Of a stretch of DNA of 64,000 bases, positions 54,317-63,797 are shown one piece after another (position 1 is the stretch's first letter; every line of letters starts with the position of its first letter). Both the position numbers and the translations under genes were made by a program. Where the stretch lies: positions 1 to 64,000 of the forward strand of contig VGXV01000016.1 of assembly GCA_016873165.1 (NCBI GenBank). Direction: 5' to 3'. The notes under the pieces were generated by a model, which was not told the DNA's origin, ran no database searches, and saw only the letters and a list, made by a program, of their open reading frames with translations. This DNA comes from Planctomycetota bacterium. GTDB taxonomy: Bacteria > Planctomycetota > Brocadiia > Brocadiales > Brocadiaceae.

Positions 54317-56068
54317 ATGGTATCCGCTTCCTGGTTGCGAAAGAATCAAAAAATTGTTTACATCATTATGATATTTGCTGTTTCAGTATGGGGTATTAGC
54401 TATTCCGCAATGGAATTAATACCCAAAAAGCCTATTGGAAAAGTTTTGGGAAGAAAGGTTACCCAGGATGAATTTGCCGATATGGCGATCAGATGGCAGA
54501 GATTATTTTTTCCTCAGACGCAGGAATCTGTTGTTCCCATGATCTGGAAACAGCTTATGATGGTTGAAAAGGCAAATCAAATGGGATTGATGATAACAAG
54601 TCCGGAAGTCGAAGATGGTTTAAGGAGAATTGCTTTTCAGATTTTTGGGCAAAATCCCGATCTTGACAGGCAACGGTTAATTCAATTCCTGTGTAATACG
54701 TTCAAACTTAATCCTGATCAGATACAACGTACCATCAGGGAAGCATTGCTGGTTGAAAAACTGGAAGTGCTATTACGAGCATCCGCAAAAGTGACAAGCG
54801 AGGAGCTCTGGCACCGGTTTTCTCTGGAAAATGAACAGGTAAAATTAAAAATTCTGGCATTAAAGGCAAGTGATTTTGCGGATTCGGTTCAGGTAAATGA
54901 AGAAGAACTTGTTGCGTTTTATAATGAATATAAGAATAAAGAATATGATGGACATAGCGGAACTCCTGGATATATGCTTCCTGAAATGGTAAAAATAGAA
55001 TGTCTGGTTGCCAGATTTAATGATATGGAGTCGCTTGTAACGGTAGCAGAAGAAGATATTAAGAAGTATTACGAAGATAATAAGGAAACGCAATACAAAA
55101 TCGATTCCTCGGAAACAAAAACGGAAGCGCCCGATGCTCAGGAAGAAAAAACAGACGCGACCGCAAAAGACGATACAAAGGAAAAAGATATCAAAAAAAC
55201 CACTTACAAGTTATATGCTGAGGTAAAAGACGAAATTCAAAAAACACTTAGCAGGCAAAAGGCAAGGGAAAAGGCATCAGAGGTAATAAATAAGGTGGAT
55301 GAGGAGATTTATGCGACAATAGATAAGGCTGACCGCCAGGGTTTCATTGATCTTGCCAGAAAATATAAATTGACCCATACCATTCCTACCGGGAAAGAAT
55401 CAAAAGGCGAGTTTCTTACCGAAAAAGATTTGTGGGAAATTTTCCCGGGGTCTGACCAGATTGTGAATGTAGCTTTTGACAGGGAAAAATTTGAACCATC
55501 CATGCCTCTTGAGTTTGTTGAGGGAATTGTTATTGTTCAGGTAATTGATAAGAAATACCCTGCCCCTGCCCCATTTGAGGATATTAAAAATAAGGTTGCG
55601 CAAGACCTTGCGATGGTAAAGGGGTTGCAAAAATCGAAGGAAGTAGCGGAAAAATATTTAACCGGTTCTTATTCCGCCAGTGCGTTTGATGATATTGTCA
55701 AGCTAATCAAAACTGAATATGGCAAAAAAGATTTTCTGGTATGTGAAACCGATTACATTAACCGCCCTGCGAAACTTTTTGAAAGAGATTCCCGTTACAT
55801 TGAAGCGCTTAATGCAGACCGCCCCAATATCGCAAAAAAGGCCTTCGAATTAAAAGAAGGTGAGGTATCTTTTGCCATTGAAACTACTGATGAAAAGGCA
55901 TGTTATATAATAACTGTGATTGAAAGAAAGCCTGCCGATAAATCTCTTTTTGAAAAAACCAGGGAAACTGTCAAGAAACGGTTTTTATACGAAAAACAGG
56001 AAGCATTCCTGACTGCATGGAAGGCCGATATGGATAAACACATGGAAATTTACACAAAATTTCAATAG
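54317..56068 (+). CDS. Membrane-anchored SurA/PpiD-like periplasmic foldase
   Basis: A 583-residue protein with one N-terminal membrane helix (about 12-33), as in PpiD. A SurA_N-type helical domain follows: G-K-V-L-G-R-K-V-T-Q-D-E-F, then W-K-Q-L-M-M-V-E-K-A. A central low-complexity Lys/Asp/Thr linker lies near 260-300, and a C-terminal helical chaperone-like part ends in K-K-R-F-L-Y-E-K-Q-E-A-F. A full parvulin catalytic core with the G-G-D-L-G motif is not visible, so it may be a chaperone only. It faces the S41 protease gene, suggesting a shared envelope quality-control role. Confidence 0.78.
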   Translation: MVSASWLRKNQKIVYIIMIFAVSVWGISYSAMELIPKKPIGKVLGRKVTQDEFADMAIRWQRLFFPQTQESVVPMIWKQLMMVEKANQMGLMITSPEVEDGLRRIAFQIFGQNPDLDRQRLIQFLCNTFKLNPDQIQRTIREALLVEKLEVLLRASAKVTSEELWHRFSLENEQVKLKILALKASDFADSVQVNEEELVAFYNEYKNKEYDGHSGTPGYMLPEMVKIECLVARFNDMESLVTVAEEDIKKYYEDNKETQYKIDSSETKTEAPDAQEEKTDATAKDDTKEKDIKKTTYKLYAEVKDEIQKTLSRQKAREKASEVINKVDEEIYATIDKADRQGFIDLARKYKLTHTIPTGKESKGEFLTEKDLWEIFPGSDQIVNVAFDREKFEPSMPLEFVEGIVIVQVIDKKYPAPAPFEDIKNKVAQDLAMVKGLQKSKEVAEKYLTGSYSASAFDDIVKLIKTEYGKKDFLVCETDYINRPAKLFERDSRYIEALNADRPNIAKKAFELKEGEVSFAIETTDEKACYIITVIERKPADKSLFEKTRETVKKRFLYEKQEAFLTAWKADMDKHMEIYTKFQ

Positions 56069-56287
56069 AAATTTTTGCATGACCACATGGCGGCAATGCG
56101 TGGAATGAATGTGTGTTGCATAACGATGCTTGTTGCCATGGGCATTTTATCTCACATCAAAAATTTATAGATATTTTCTTGCCCCGGAATGTCAATGCCG
56201 CATATTTTCTGATAAAAGCAAATGAAAGTATTTTTCCTGCCAATACTTTATGGTTGTTCTTAAAACAATGCATAGAGGGAGTGATCA

Positions 56288-57244
56288 TTGGAAAAAATTT
56301 ACAGCATAAATGAGTTGAAGAGAAAAATTCATGATCCGGTAGTAACACTGGGTGTTTTTGACGGTGTGCATCGCGGACATCAGAAAATTATTGAATACAC
56401 AAGGCGTTTAGCTTCTGAAAAAGGCGGAAATTCCGTCATTATCACCTTCACCATACACCCGAGAGTTCTTCTGGAAAACAAAACTCCTTTCTTTATCACT
56501 TCTTTGCCGCATCGTTTGGTATTATTTCAGCGTCTGGGAGTTGACTATACGTTAATATTGCCATTTGATGAAACTCTTGCTCAAACAGACGCGGAAGATT
56601 TTATAAAAAATATCCTCGTAAAAAAATTAGGAACGAAACATATAGTGCTTGGTTTTAACTGCCATTTTGGAAAGAATAGAAGTGGAAATATCAAACTTGT
56701 GAAGGAACTGGCAGATAAATACCAGTATGAGGCATACGAATGTCCGCCGGAAAAATATAATGGGCGGATTATCAGCAGCACTAATATTCGAAAAGCAATA
56801 CAGGAAGGTTCTCTGGAAGATGCGGAAGCCATGCTTGGACGGCCTGTTTCAATTTTGGGCACCATCGTAAAGAAATCCGGCAGGGGCGCCTCGCTGGGAT
56901 ATCCTACCGCAAATTTGGATTTACACCATGAAATCAGGCCTCCACAAGGGGTGTATGCAACAAAGGTCTTTTGGAAAGAAAAGGAATATCTGGCGTTGAC
57001 CAATATCGGTTTACGTCCCACTTTTTCCAAAGAATTATTTTCAAGCGAAGACGAAACAATGGAAATAGAAACACACATTCTTGATTTTCACGAATCTATT
57101 TACGGCGAAGACCTTGAAGTGCAATTTCTTTTCAGGATCAGAGATGAGATACCTTTTAATTCCGTTGACGATTTAAAACGACAAATTGAAAAAGATAAGG
57201 AAATAGTGCTGAAAAAGGCATTATCTTATTCCTTGTTAAAATAG
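56288..57244 (+). CDS. ribF: Bifunctional riboflavin kinase/FAD synthetase
   Basis: A 318-residue RibF. The FAD synthetase half has L-G-V-F-D-G-V-H-R-G-H-Q at 21-32 and the S-S-T-N-I-R-K-A motif near 165. The riboflavin kinase half has G-R-G-A-S-L-G-Y-P-T-A-N near 200-211. It converts riboflavin to FMN and FAD. The start is TTG at 56288, preceded by GGGAG, since no ATG fits the family start. No FMN riboswitch pattern is seen in the 219-base gap upstream. Confidence 0.92.
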   Translation: MEKIYSINELKRKIHDPVVTLGVFDGVHRGHQKIIEYTRRLASEKGGNSVIITFTIHPRVLLENKTPFFITSLPHRLVLFQRLGVDYTLILPFDETLAQTDAEDFIKNILVKKLGTKHIVLGFNCHFGKNRSGNIKLVKELADKYQYEAYECPPEKYNGRIISSTNIRKAIQEGSLEDAEAMLGRPVSILGTIVKKSGRGASLGYPTANLDLHHEIRPPQGVYATKVFWKEKEYLALTNIGLRPTFSKELFSSEDETMEIETHILDFHESIYGEDLEVQFLFRIRDEIPFNSVDDLKRQIEKDKEIVLKKALSYSLLK

Positions 57245-57293
57245 TAACATAGCAGATTAAATTGCGCATTGCGGCTGCTTTTTTGATGGTGTA

Positions 57294-57357
57294 GAGCGAA
57301 GCGCCACTTCGCTCGAACAAAGCAATCGCTTCGTTCTCCAACTTAGAAATTCCTTAA
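57294..57357 (+). repeat. Dispersed palindromic repeat, copy 5
   Basis: The stem GAGCGAAG/CTTCGCTC (57294-57301, 57307-57314) is followed by a second imperfect one, GAACAAAGC/GCTTCGTTC. GAAATTCCTTAA at 57346-57357 ends it. The end motif is shared with copies at 20024, 29502 and, partly, 31305. It lies between ribF and pncB. Confidence 0.65.
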
Positions 57358-57417
57358 CGTTAAATTACGCAAAAATGGCGTAGGAAAACCACCGGTGGAT
57401 TTTCATTTGTTCCATCC

Positions 57418-58794
57418 ATGAAAAAACCAAAATCCCTTTTCCTATCCGAAGATTCTCTGGGAATTGTTACCGATTTCTATCAGCTTACTATGGCTGCCGG
57501 ATATTTTGAACACGGTATGCATGATATCGTTACGTTTGAATATTATATTCGCCACCTTCCGGAAAATCGTTCTTACATAATTGCAGCAGGATTGGAGCAA
57601 TTCCTCCATTATCTTACTCATGTTCGTTTTTCACAAGAATCTATCCGGTTTATCAGGCAACAACCGTCTTTCAGTCATGTAAGCGATGAGTTTTTTGAAT
57701 ATCTGAAAAATTTTGCATTCAGGGGGGATGTCTTTGCCGTTCCGGAAGGAACGATTGTGTTCGCGGAAGAGCCGATAATACGAGTGACCGCCCCTATAAT
57801 CGAGGCGCAAATCATAGAAACATATCTCCTTTCAACCATTAATTTTCAGAGTTCTATTGCAACGAAGTCATCGAGAGTCGTTTATGCTTCCCGGGGGCGT
57901 GATATCATTGATTTTGGGACACGCCGCGCTCATGGTCCTCATGCAGGAGTTCTTGCTGCGCGGGCTTGTTTTATCGGAGGATGTAAAAGCACCTCTAACG
58001 TTTTCGCGGCGTATGAACTTGGTATTCCTCCTGTTGGAACGATTGCCCATTCATGGGTAATGGTGTTTGGAAATGAAGTGGAGTCATTTCATAAGTATCA
58101 TGAAACCTTTCCTGACGACACGGTGCTCCTTATTGATACCTATAATACTCTCACAGGAGCGCAGCATGCTGCCGCTATAGGTGAAAAACTTAAGGGCGTC
58201 CGTATCGATAGCGGAAACTTACCGGAACTGAGCAGGGAAGTAAGAAAAATATTAAATAGCCGTGGAATGAATCATGTTAGAATAATCGCAAGTGGTGATC
58301 TCAATGAAGATCGTATTGATGATTTGCTAAAGAACGAAGCACCTATTGATTCCTTTGGCGTGGGCACTGAAATGGTAACATCAAAGGATGCGCCTGCGTT
58401 GGGAGGAATTTACAAACTGGTTGAGCAGGAACATGGTGGAAAACCGATTCCTAAAATGAAGCTGAGTAAAGATAAACTGACCTATCCTCACAAAAAACAA
58501 ATATACCGGGTTGTTGATAAAAATAATAATTTTGTGGAGGATATAGTAGGGCTGGAGAATGAGAGGCGTGATAGAAATGCTCTTTTAATACAGGTGGTAA
58601 AAGAGGGGAAAATCTGTTACACTTTGCCTGCTTTGCAGGAGATTCAAAATAACGCATCAGACAATATTGCCCGTTTGCCTGAGCCGTATAAGCGTCTCAG
58701 AAACGCTGAAGCGTATCCCGTGAAAAAAAGTCCGGCATTAGAAACAAAAAAAAGAGAAGCAGAGCAGTTTCTGAGCAGGATAAATATATCATAG
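57418..58794 (+). CDS. pncB: Nicotinate phosphoribosyltransferase
   Basis: A 458-residue enzyme: T-D-F-Y-Q-L-T-M at 17-24, F-G-T-R-R-A-H-G near 165, G-T-I-A-H-S-W near 207, R-I-D-S-G near 262 and G-V-G-T-E near 316. These are family signatures. It makes nicotinate mononucleotide from nicotinate and PRPP, with ATP, in NAD salvage. nadE follows on the same strand, so the two form a short NAD module. Confidence 0.92.
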   Translation: MKKPKSLFLSEDSLGIVTDFYQLTMAAGYFEHGMHDIVTFEYYIRHLPENRSYIIAAGLEQFLHYLTHVRFSQESIRFIRQQPSFSHVSDEFFEYLKNFAFRGDVFAVPEGTIVFAEEPIIRVTAPIIEAQIIETYLLSTINFQSSIATKSSRVVYASRGRDIIDFGTRRAHGPHAGVLAARACFIGGCKSTSNVFAAYELGIPPVGTIAHSWVMVFGNEVESFHKYHETFPDDTVLLIDTYNTLTGAQHAAAIGEKLKGVRIDSGNLPELSREVRKILNSRGMNHVRIIASGDLNEDRIDDLLKNEAPIDSFGVGTEMVTSKDAPALGGIYKLVEQEHGGKPIPKMKLSKDKLTYPHKKQIYRVVDKNNNFVEDIVGLENERRDRNALLIQVVKEGKICYTLPALQEIQNNASDNIARLPEPYKRLRNAEAYPVKKSPALETKKREAEQFLSRINIS

Positions 58795-58837
58795 GCGTAT
58801 AATCACATCTCAATAAAAACCCTTTTACGAAAAATAT

Positions 58838-60481
58838 ATGAAAGTAGCGCTTGCGCAAATTAATCCTATTGTAGGCGATTTTGAAAATAATATACGGAAA
58901 ATTTGTTCATTCATAGAACAAGCAAAAAGGAAAAAAGCAGACCTCGTAATTTTCCCTGAACTGGTGGTTACCGGCTACCCGCCAAAGGATTTTCTTGATG
59001 TTCCTGCTTTTGTGGAGCATAATCTGAAAGCATTGGAGGATATAACACACCATGTATCAGGTATTGCCGTTATCGTGGGTTTTGTTGATAAAAATAAACA
59101 CTCTTACGGCAAACTCGTCCATAATGCGGCTGCTTTTATTCAGGAGAGAAAAATTGTGTCGATACACCATAAGTCACTTCTCCCTACGTATGATGTCTTT
59201 GACGAATCCCGTTACTTCGAGCCCGCATGTTCCATTACTCCTGTCCGATTTAATAATTACACGCTTGGAATATCTATTTGTGAGGATATATGGAATGATG
59301 AAGAATTCTGGACTCGTCCTCTTTATGAAACAGACCCCATTGAAAAACTAATGGCAAACGGGGCAAACATTATTATCAATATCTCGGCGTCTCCTTTTAC
59401 CGTGGGAAAACACGATACTATACGGCTGCGCATGCTTACTCATGACGCAAAGAAGTACAAAGTCCCATTCATTTATGTAAATCAGGTGGGCGGCAATGAT
59501 GAACTTGTCTTTGACGGGAGCAGCACTGTTATCAATGCGCAGGGCAAGCTTATTGCGCAGGCGGAGGCTTTTGAGGAAGATTTAGTCATTGTGGATATAG
59601 AAAATTCTGCAATACAGGCGGTTCCTAAATCTTTTTCCCCTATTGAAACAGTTCAGAAAACCCTTCTTCTCGGGCTTCGTGATTATGTTACGAAGTGTGG
59701 TTTTAAAAAAGTGGTTATTGGATTAAGCGGCGGCATTGATTCTGCGGTCACTGCTGCTCTTGCCGCAGAGGCTTTGGGAAGTGAAAACGTAATCGGCGTA
59801 ATCATGCCCTCGCAATTTTCTTCACAGGGAAGCGTTGATGATGCGGTGAAACTTTCAAAAAACCTTGGCATTGCCTATCGGATATTTCCTATTAAGGATT
59901 TATTTGATCATTATCAGAATGTATTGAGTGAAGAATTCAAGGGGATTCCTCCTGATATAACGGAGGAAAATTTGCAAGCACGAATTCGCGGCAATATTAT
60001 CATGGCTTTGTCGAATAAGTACGGATATCTTGTCCTTTCTACGGGGAACAAATCCGAGATGGCCGTGGGATATTGCACATTATACGGAGATATGAGTGGT
60101 GGGCTTGCGCTTATTTCCGATGTGCCGAAAACCATGGTGTACGAATTGGCAAAACACATAAACCGGGAAAAGGAGATAATACCGCAGGAAACAATAAACA
60201 AACCCCCCTCCGCCGAATTAAAACCAAATCAACTCGATCAGGATAGTCTGCCGCCTTATGATATTCTCGATGACATATTAAAGGCTTATGTTGAAGACGC
60301 AAAATGCCTTGATGAAATTGTTCGCATGGGTTTTGATGAAACAACCGTGCGTGATATTATTCAAAAGGTAAACAGAAATGAATATAAGAGACGTCAGGCG
60401 GCTCCGGGTATAAAAGTAACCTCGAAGGCATTCGGTTCCGGCAGAAGAATGCCCATTGCACATAAATTTACCGGTGAATAA
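58838..60481 (+). CDS. nadE: Glutamine-hydrolysing NAD+ synthetase
   Basis: A 547-residue two-domain NadE. The N-terminal nitrilase-like glutaminase has the Glu in F-P-E-L near 45, the Lys in H-H-K-S-L-L-P-T-Y, and the Cys in S-I-C-E-D-I-W. The C-terminal synthetase has G-L-S-G-G-I-D-S-A near 295 and S-T-G-N-K-S-E. It amidates nicotinate adenine dinucleotide to NAD. It converges with murA, 19 bases away. Confidence 0.95.
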   Translation: MKVALAQINPIVGDFENNIRKICSFIEQAKRKKADLVIFPELVVTGYPPKDFLDVPAFVEHNLKALEDITHHVSGIAVIVGFVDKNKHSYGKLVHNAAAFIQERKIVSIHHKSLLPTYDVFDESRYFEPACSITPVRFNNYTLGISICEDIWNDEEFWTRPLYETDPIEKLMANGANIIINISASPFTVGKHDTIRLRMLTHDAKKYKVPFIYVNQVGGNDELVFDGSSTVINAQGKLIAQAEAFEEDLVIVDIENSAIQAVPKSFSPIETVQKTLLLGLRDYVTKCGFKKVVIGLSGGIDSAVTAALAAEALGSENVIGVIMPSQFSSQGSVDDAVKLSKNLGIAYRIFPIKDLFDHYQNVLSEEFKGIPPDITEENLQARIRGNIIMALSNKYGYLVLSTGNKSEMAVGYCTLYGDMSGGLALISDVPKTMVYELAKHINREKEIIPQETINKPPSAELKPNQLDQDSLPPYDILDDILKAYVEDAKCLDEIVRMGFDETTVRDIIQKVNRNEYKRRQAAPGIKVTSKAFGSGRRMPIAHKFTGE

Positions 60482-60500
60482 ATAACAATTCGGAAATGTT

Positions 60501-61775
60501 TTATTCTTTTACACGTGTTATATTTGCTCCGAGTTGTGACAACCGTTTTTCAATCTGTTCATATCCCCTGTCCAAATGATAGATACGGTGAATGTGTGTT
60601 GTGCCTTTTGCCACGAGGCCGGCAAGTACAAGTCCTGCGCCTGCGCGGAGATCGGAGACCATGACATGCGTGCCCGAAAGGGATGGAGTGCCGTTTATCG
60701 TGGCGCACGGGACGTTTACCTGAATATCCGCCCCCATTCTTCTCAATTCCGCGGAGTGAATAAATCTGTCGGGAAATATTTTTTCGGTAATGACGCTCTT
60801 TCCCGGCACTGTACAAAGCAGTGCCATGAATTGTGCCTGCATATCGGTGGGCAATCCTGGATAGGGTGTTGTTGTTATATCGGCGGGACGATATTTATTA
60901 TTGCTTTTCACCGTGGTATGTTTTCCGTTTGTAGTTATTTCCACACCAATTTCGCGCAGTTTTTCGATTGTCGCAGTAAGGTGGTCATTACGGACATTTT
61001 CCATGATAATTTCGCCTTTCGTTATTGCTCCGGCAATCATAAAAGTCCCGGCCTCTATTCTGTCGGGTATGATTTCATAATCCACGCCGTGTAATTCTTT
61101 AACGCCTTCAATGGTGAGCGTGTTGCTTCCTATTCCGGAAATCCTGGCGCCGGCTTTATTAAGGAAATGAGCAAGGTCTTGCACTTCAGGTTCGCAAGCA
61201 GCATCATCGATGATTGTTGTGCCTTCTGCCAATACTGCGGCGCTCATGACGTTGGATGTTCCCAGCACCGTCGTGCCATATTGCCCCTTTAAAGAAATGC
61301 GTGTGCCTTTCAGTCTGCTTGCAGAGGCGATTACGTACCCTTCGGTTGTTTCAATGTCGGATCCCAGTGCTTTAAGGCCTTTCAGATGTAAATCAATGGG
61401 GCGTTGTCCGATAACACACCCTCCGGGATACGAAACTTTTGCTTTGCCGCGTTTACTGAGCAAGGGGCCTAAAACACAGACAGACGCCCTCATTTTTCTC
61501 ACCAGATCATAAGGCGCCGTGATTTTTTCTTTATTTTCGCCATCCCGGAATATTATTTCAAGGGAACCGTCTTCAAGGTGCTGAATTTCTCCTCCGAGGT
61601 TTTCCAGTATTCTGATCTGGGTCCGAATATCAACAATATTGGGTATTCCTTTTATACGAGAGGGGCCGTGCAGTAATAAACACGCTGCCATAATGGGCAA
61701 TGCTGCATTTTTTGCCCCATTTATCCGTATTTTTCCTTCTAAACGATGTCCACCTTCAATTACGATCTTGTCCAA
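60501..61775 (-). CDS. murA: UDP-N-acetylglucosamine enolpyruvyl transferase MurA
   Basis: A 424-residue EPSP-synthase-fold enzyme that starts peptidoglycan synthesis. The N-terminal G-A-K-N-A-A-L-P and the catalytic Cys in P-G-G-C-V-I-G-Q-R-P (C120 from this start) are present. I choose the TTG at 61775, since GGGAGG lies 6 bases upstream; a longer TTG start at 61796 overlaps prmC more. It overlaps the end of prmC by 20 bases. Its presence supports that this lineage makes peptidoglycan. Confidence 0.93.
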   Translation of the reverse strand: MDKIVIEGGHRLEGKIRINGAKNAALPIMAACLLLHGPSRIKGIPNIVDIRTQIRILENLGGEIQHLEDGSLEIIFRDGENKEKITAPYDLVRKMRASVCVLGPLLSKRGKAKVSYPGGCVIGQRPIDLHLKGLKALGSDIETTEGYVIASASRLKGTRISLKGQYGTTVLGTSNVMSAAVLAEGTTIIDDAACEPEVQDLAHFLNKAGARISGIGSNTLTIEGVKELHGVDYEIIPDRIEAGTFMIAGAITKGEIIMENVRNDHLTATIEKLREIGVEITTNGKHTTVKSNNKYRPADITTTPYPGLPTDMQAQFMALLCTVPGKSVITEKIFPDRFIHSAELRRMGADIQVNVPCATINGTPSLSGTHVMVSDLRAGAGLVLAGLVAKGTTHIHRIYHLDRGYEQIEKRLSQLGANITRVKE

Positions 61776-62709
61776 TGTTGTCCTCCCTTTGAGCAATAAG
61801 GATGCGGGATATATTCTGATAATCTTTTATACGTTGTATAGATGTAAAGATGTTTGTATTTTTCATCATTTTTATGATTTGGCGCGCTTGTTTTTCCGCT
61901 ACTTCTAAAAGGAGAAAACCAGACGGCCTTAACCATGAACTTATATCTTCAAGAATGCGCTCAAACATTTCTAAACCGCTAGTACCGCTAATGAGCGCTG
62001 TGTGCGGTTCGTAATCCCTTACTTCCTGTTGTAACACAGATAATTCAGAAGAAGCTATGTATGGCGGGTTTGATACGATGAAATGTGCTTTTATTTTGAT
62101 GCCACGTGATTGCAGCGGTTCATATATATTACCGCAGAGAAATGTGATTTTATTCTCCACCCCGTGTTTTCGGGCGTTTATTTTTGCAATGTCTATTGCT
62201 TCCGGGGAAATGTCTATTGCATATATTTTCGAGATATCTATGTATTTTGCAAGGGAAACAGCAATATTTCCACTCCCAACGCCGATGTCAATAACTATAA
62301 TTTCATCTTCAGACAAGAAACCATTTGCCTTTTTTATGGCTGCCTCAACCAGCAATTCTGTTTCCGGGCGCGGTATGAGCACACTTTCGTTGACATAAAA
62401 GTCTAACGACATAAATTCTGCATGGTGGGTAATATATTGAAGCGGTGTCCTTTGAACACGCCGCTGAATGGCCTTTTTGTATTGTGATGCGATTGCGCAT
62501 TGCACCGGTTTTTCAGGGTGTGTATGAAGCTCTGTGCGATCACAACCAAGAAGATGTGACAGGATAACCTCTGCGTCCAGACGGGGAGAATCAATGCCGG
62601 AACATTGTAATTCCCTTACAGCCCATTGAATGACACCACGTATCGTAACTATAGCGGTATCGTTGTCAGCAGACGTGTTGTTCTCTCCTTTAGTAAGTTT
62701 TCCGATCAC
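61756..62709 (-). CDS. prmC: Release factor glutamine methyltransferase PrmC
   Basis: A 317-residue SAM methyltransferase: I-D-I-G-V-G-S-G-N-I-A for SAM binding near 145, and the N-P-P-Y catalytic motif in V-S-N-P-P-Y-I. It methylates the GGQ Gln of release factors, and the gene follows prfA directly. The start is GTG at 62709, overlapping the prfA stop. The N-terminal 20 residues are longer than usual, so a downstream start is possible. Confidence 0.93.
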   Translation of the reverse strand: MIGKLTKGENNTSADNDTAIVTIRGVIQWAVRELQCSGIDSPRLDAEVILSHLLGCDRTELHTHPEKPVQCAIASQYKKAIQRRVQRTPLQYITHHAEFMSLDFYVNESVLIPRPETELLVEAAIKKANGFLSEDEIIVIDIGVGSGNIAVSLAKYIDISKIYAIDISPEAIDIAKINARKHGVENKITFLCGNIYEPLQSRGIKIKAHFIVSNPPYIASSELSVLQQEVRDYEPHTALISGTSGLEMFERILEDISSWLRPSGFLLLEVAEKQARQIIKMMKNTNIFTSIQRIKDYQNISRILIAQREDNIGQDRN

Positions 62710-63785
62710 ATACTTATAGCTAACTGTTTTAACTGATCTTCTTTATAGTGGTTTGCAATGGCTTCAATAATTTCGTCCAAATATCCCAGCATAACATCAT
62801 CTAGGTTGTATACTGAAAAATTTATCCGGTGATCGGTGACCCGATTTTGAGAATAATTATACGTGCGGATTTTTTCACTGCGATCTCCGGTTCCTATCTG
62901 TGTCCTTCTCGCTTGATCCCGTTCGAGCTGTTTTTTTTCTTCAACTGATTCATATAAACGGCTTCGTAATATACGCATTGCTTTCGCCTTGTTTTTGTGC
63001 TGTGATTTTTCGTCAAGACATTTTACAACAATACCGCTTGGGATATGAGTAAGCCTGACGGCAGAACTTGTTTTATTTACTTTTTGCCCTCCCGGTCCTG
63101 AAGCGCGGAATGTTTCTACAAGGACATCTGCAGGATTAATGTCAATTTCTACTTCTTCAATTTCCGGTAAGATGGCTACCGTGGCGGTTGAAGTATGGAC
63201 TCTGCCGCTTGTTTCTGTCTGGGGCACACGCTGAACACGGTGTGTGCCGCTTTCAAAACGCAATTTCTGATAGACGTTATTGCCCTCTATGGAAAAAGTT
63301 ACTTCTTTAAATCCACCCAGGTCTGTTTCGTTGTAATCGAACAGTTCTGTTTTCCATTTTTGCCTTTCAGCGTATCTGGTATACATGCGAAACAGATCCG
63401 CCGCAAAAATGGCGGCCTCTTCGCCTCCTGTTCCCGCCCGGATTTCTGCAATAACGCTTTTACCGGAGGTTTTGTCTTCAGAGATAAATAAGTCCTTGAT
63501 TTCATCAAGGATAACCTTTTCCCGTTCCTCCAGTTCTTCCAACTCCATACGTGCCATTTCTGCAAATTCCGCATCAGATAACAGGTTTTCCGTCTCCTGT
63601 TTTCTTGTAATGGTTTTCGTCAATTGGGTATATTTTGGAACTATTTTGGAAAGACTTCCGTGCTCCTTCATGAGAGACGTATAACGTCCGGAATCGGCAA
63701 TAACCTGCGGATCTGCCAGCAGATTTTCCAGTTCACTATACCGCTTTTGCATGTCTTCCAATTTTTTTAATAAATTATTATTCAT
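62706..63785 (-). CDS. prfA: Peptide chain release factor 1
   Basis: A 359-residue class I release factor. The GGQ motif is at 232-234 in S-G-P-G-G-Q-K-V-N, and the tripeptide region is P-Q-T-E, nearest to the P-x-T motif of RF1. It reads UAG and UAA. It sits after rpmE by 12 bases and before prmC, a common bacterial order. Confidence 0.95.
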   Translation of the reverse strand: MNNNLLKKLEDMQKRYSELENLLADPQVIADSGRYTSLMKEHGSLSKIVPKYTQLTKTITRKQETENLLSDAEFAEMARMELEELEEREKVILDEIKDLFISEDKTSGKSVIAEIRAGTGGEEAAIFAADLFRMYTRYAERQKWKTELFDYNETDLGGFKEVTFSIEGNNVYQKLRFESGTHRVQRVPQTETSGRVHTSTATVAILPEIEEVEIDINPADVLVETFRASGPGGQKVNKTSSAVRLTHIPSGIVVKCLDEKSQHKNKAKAMRILRSRLYESVEEKKQLERDQARRTQIGTGDRSEKIRTYNYSQNRVTDHRINFSVYNLDDVMLGYLDEIIEAIANHYKEDQLKQLAISM

Positions 63786-63797
63786 CTTATAGTGTTG

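Noticed and set aside
56069-56287. Possible FMN riboswitch before ribF
   Set aside because: I looked for the conserved AGGGTG and related RFN blocks and found none; the gap shows only a weak inverted repeat.
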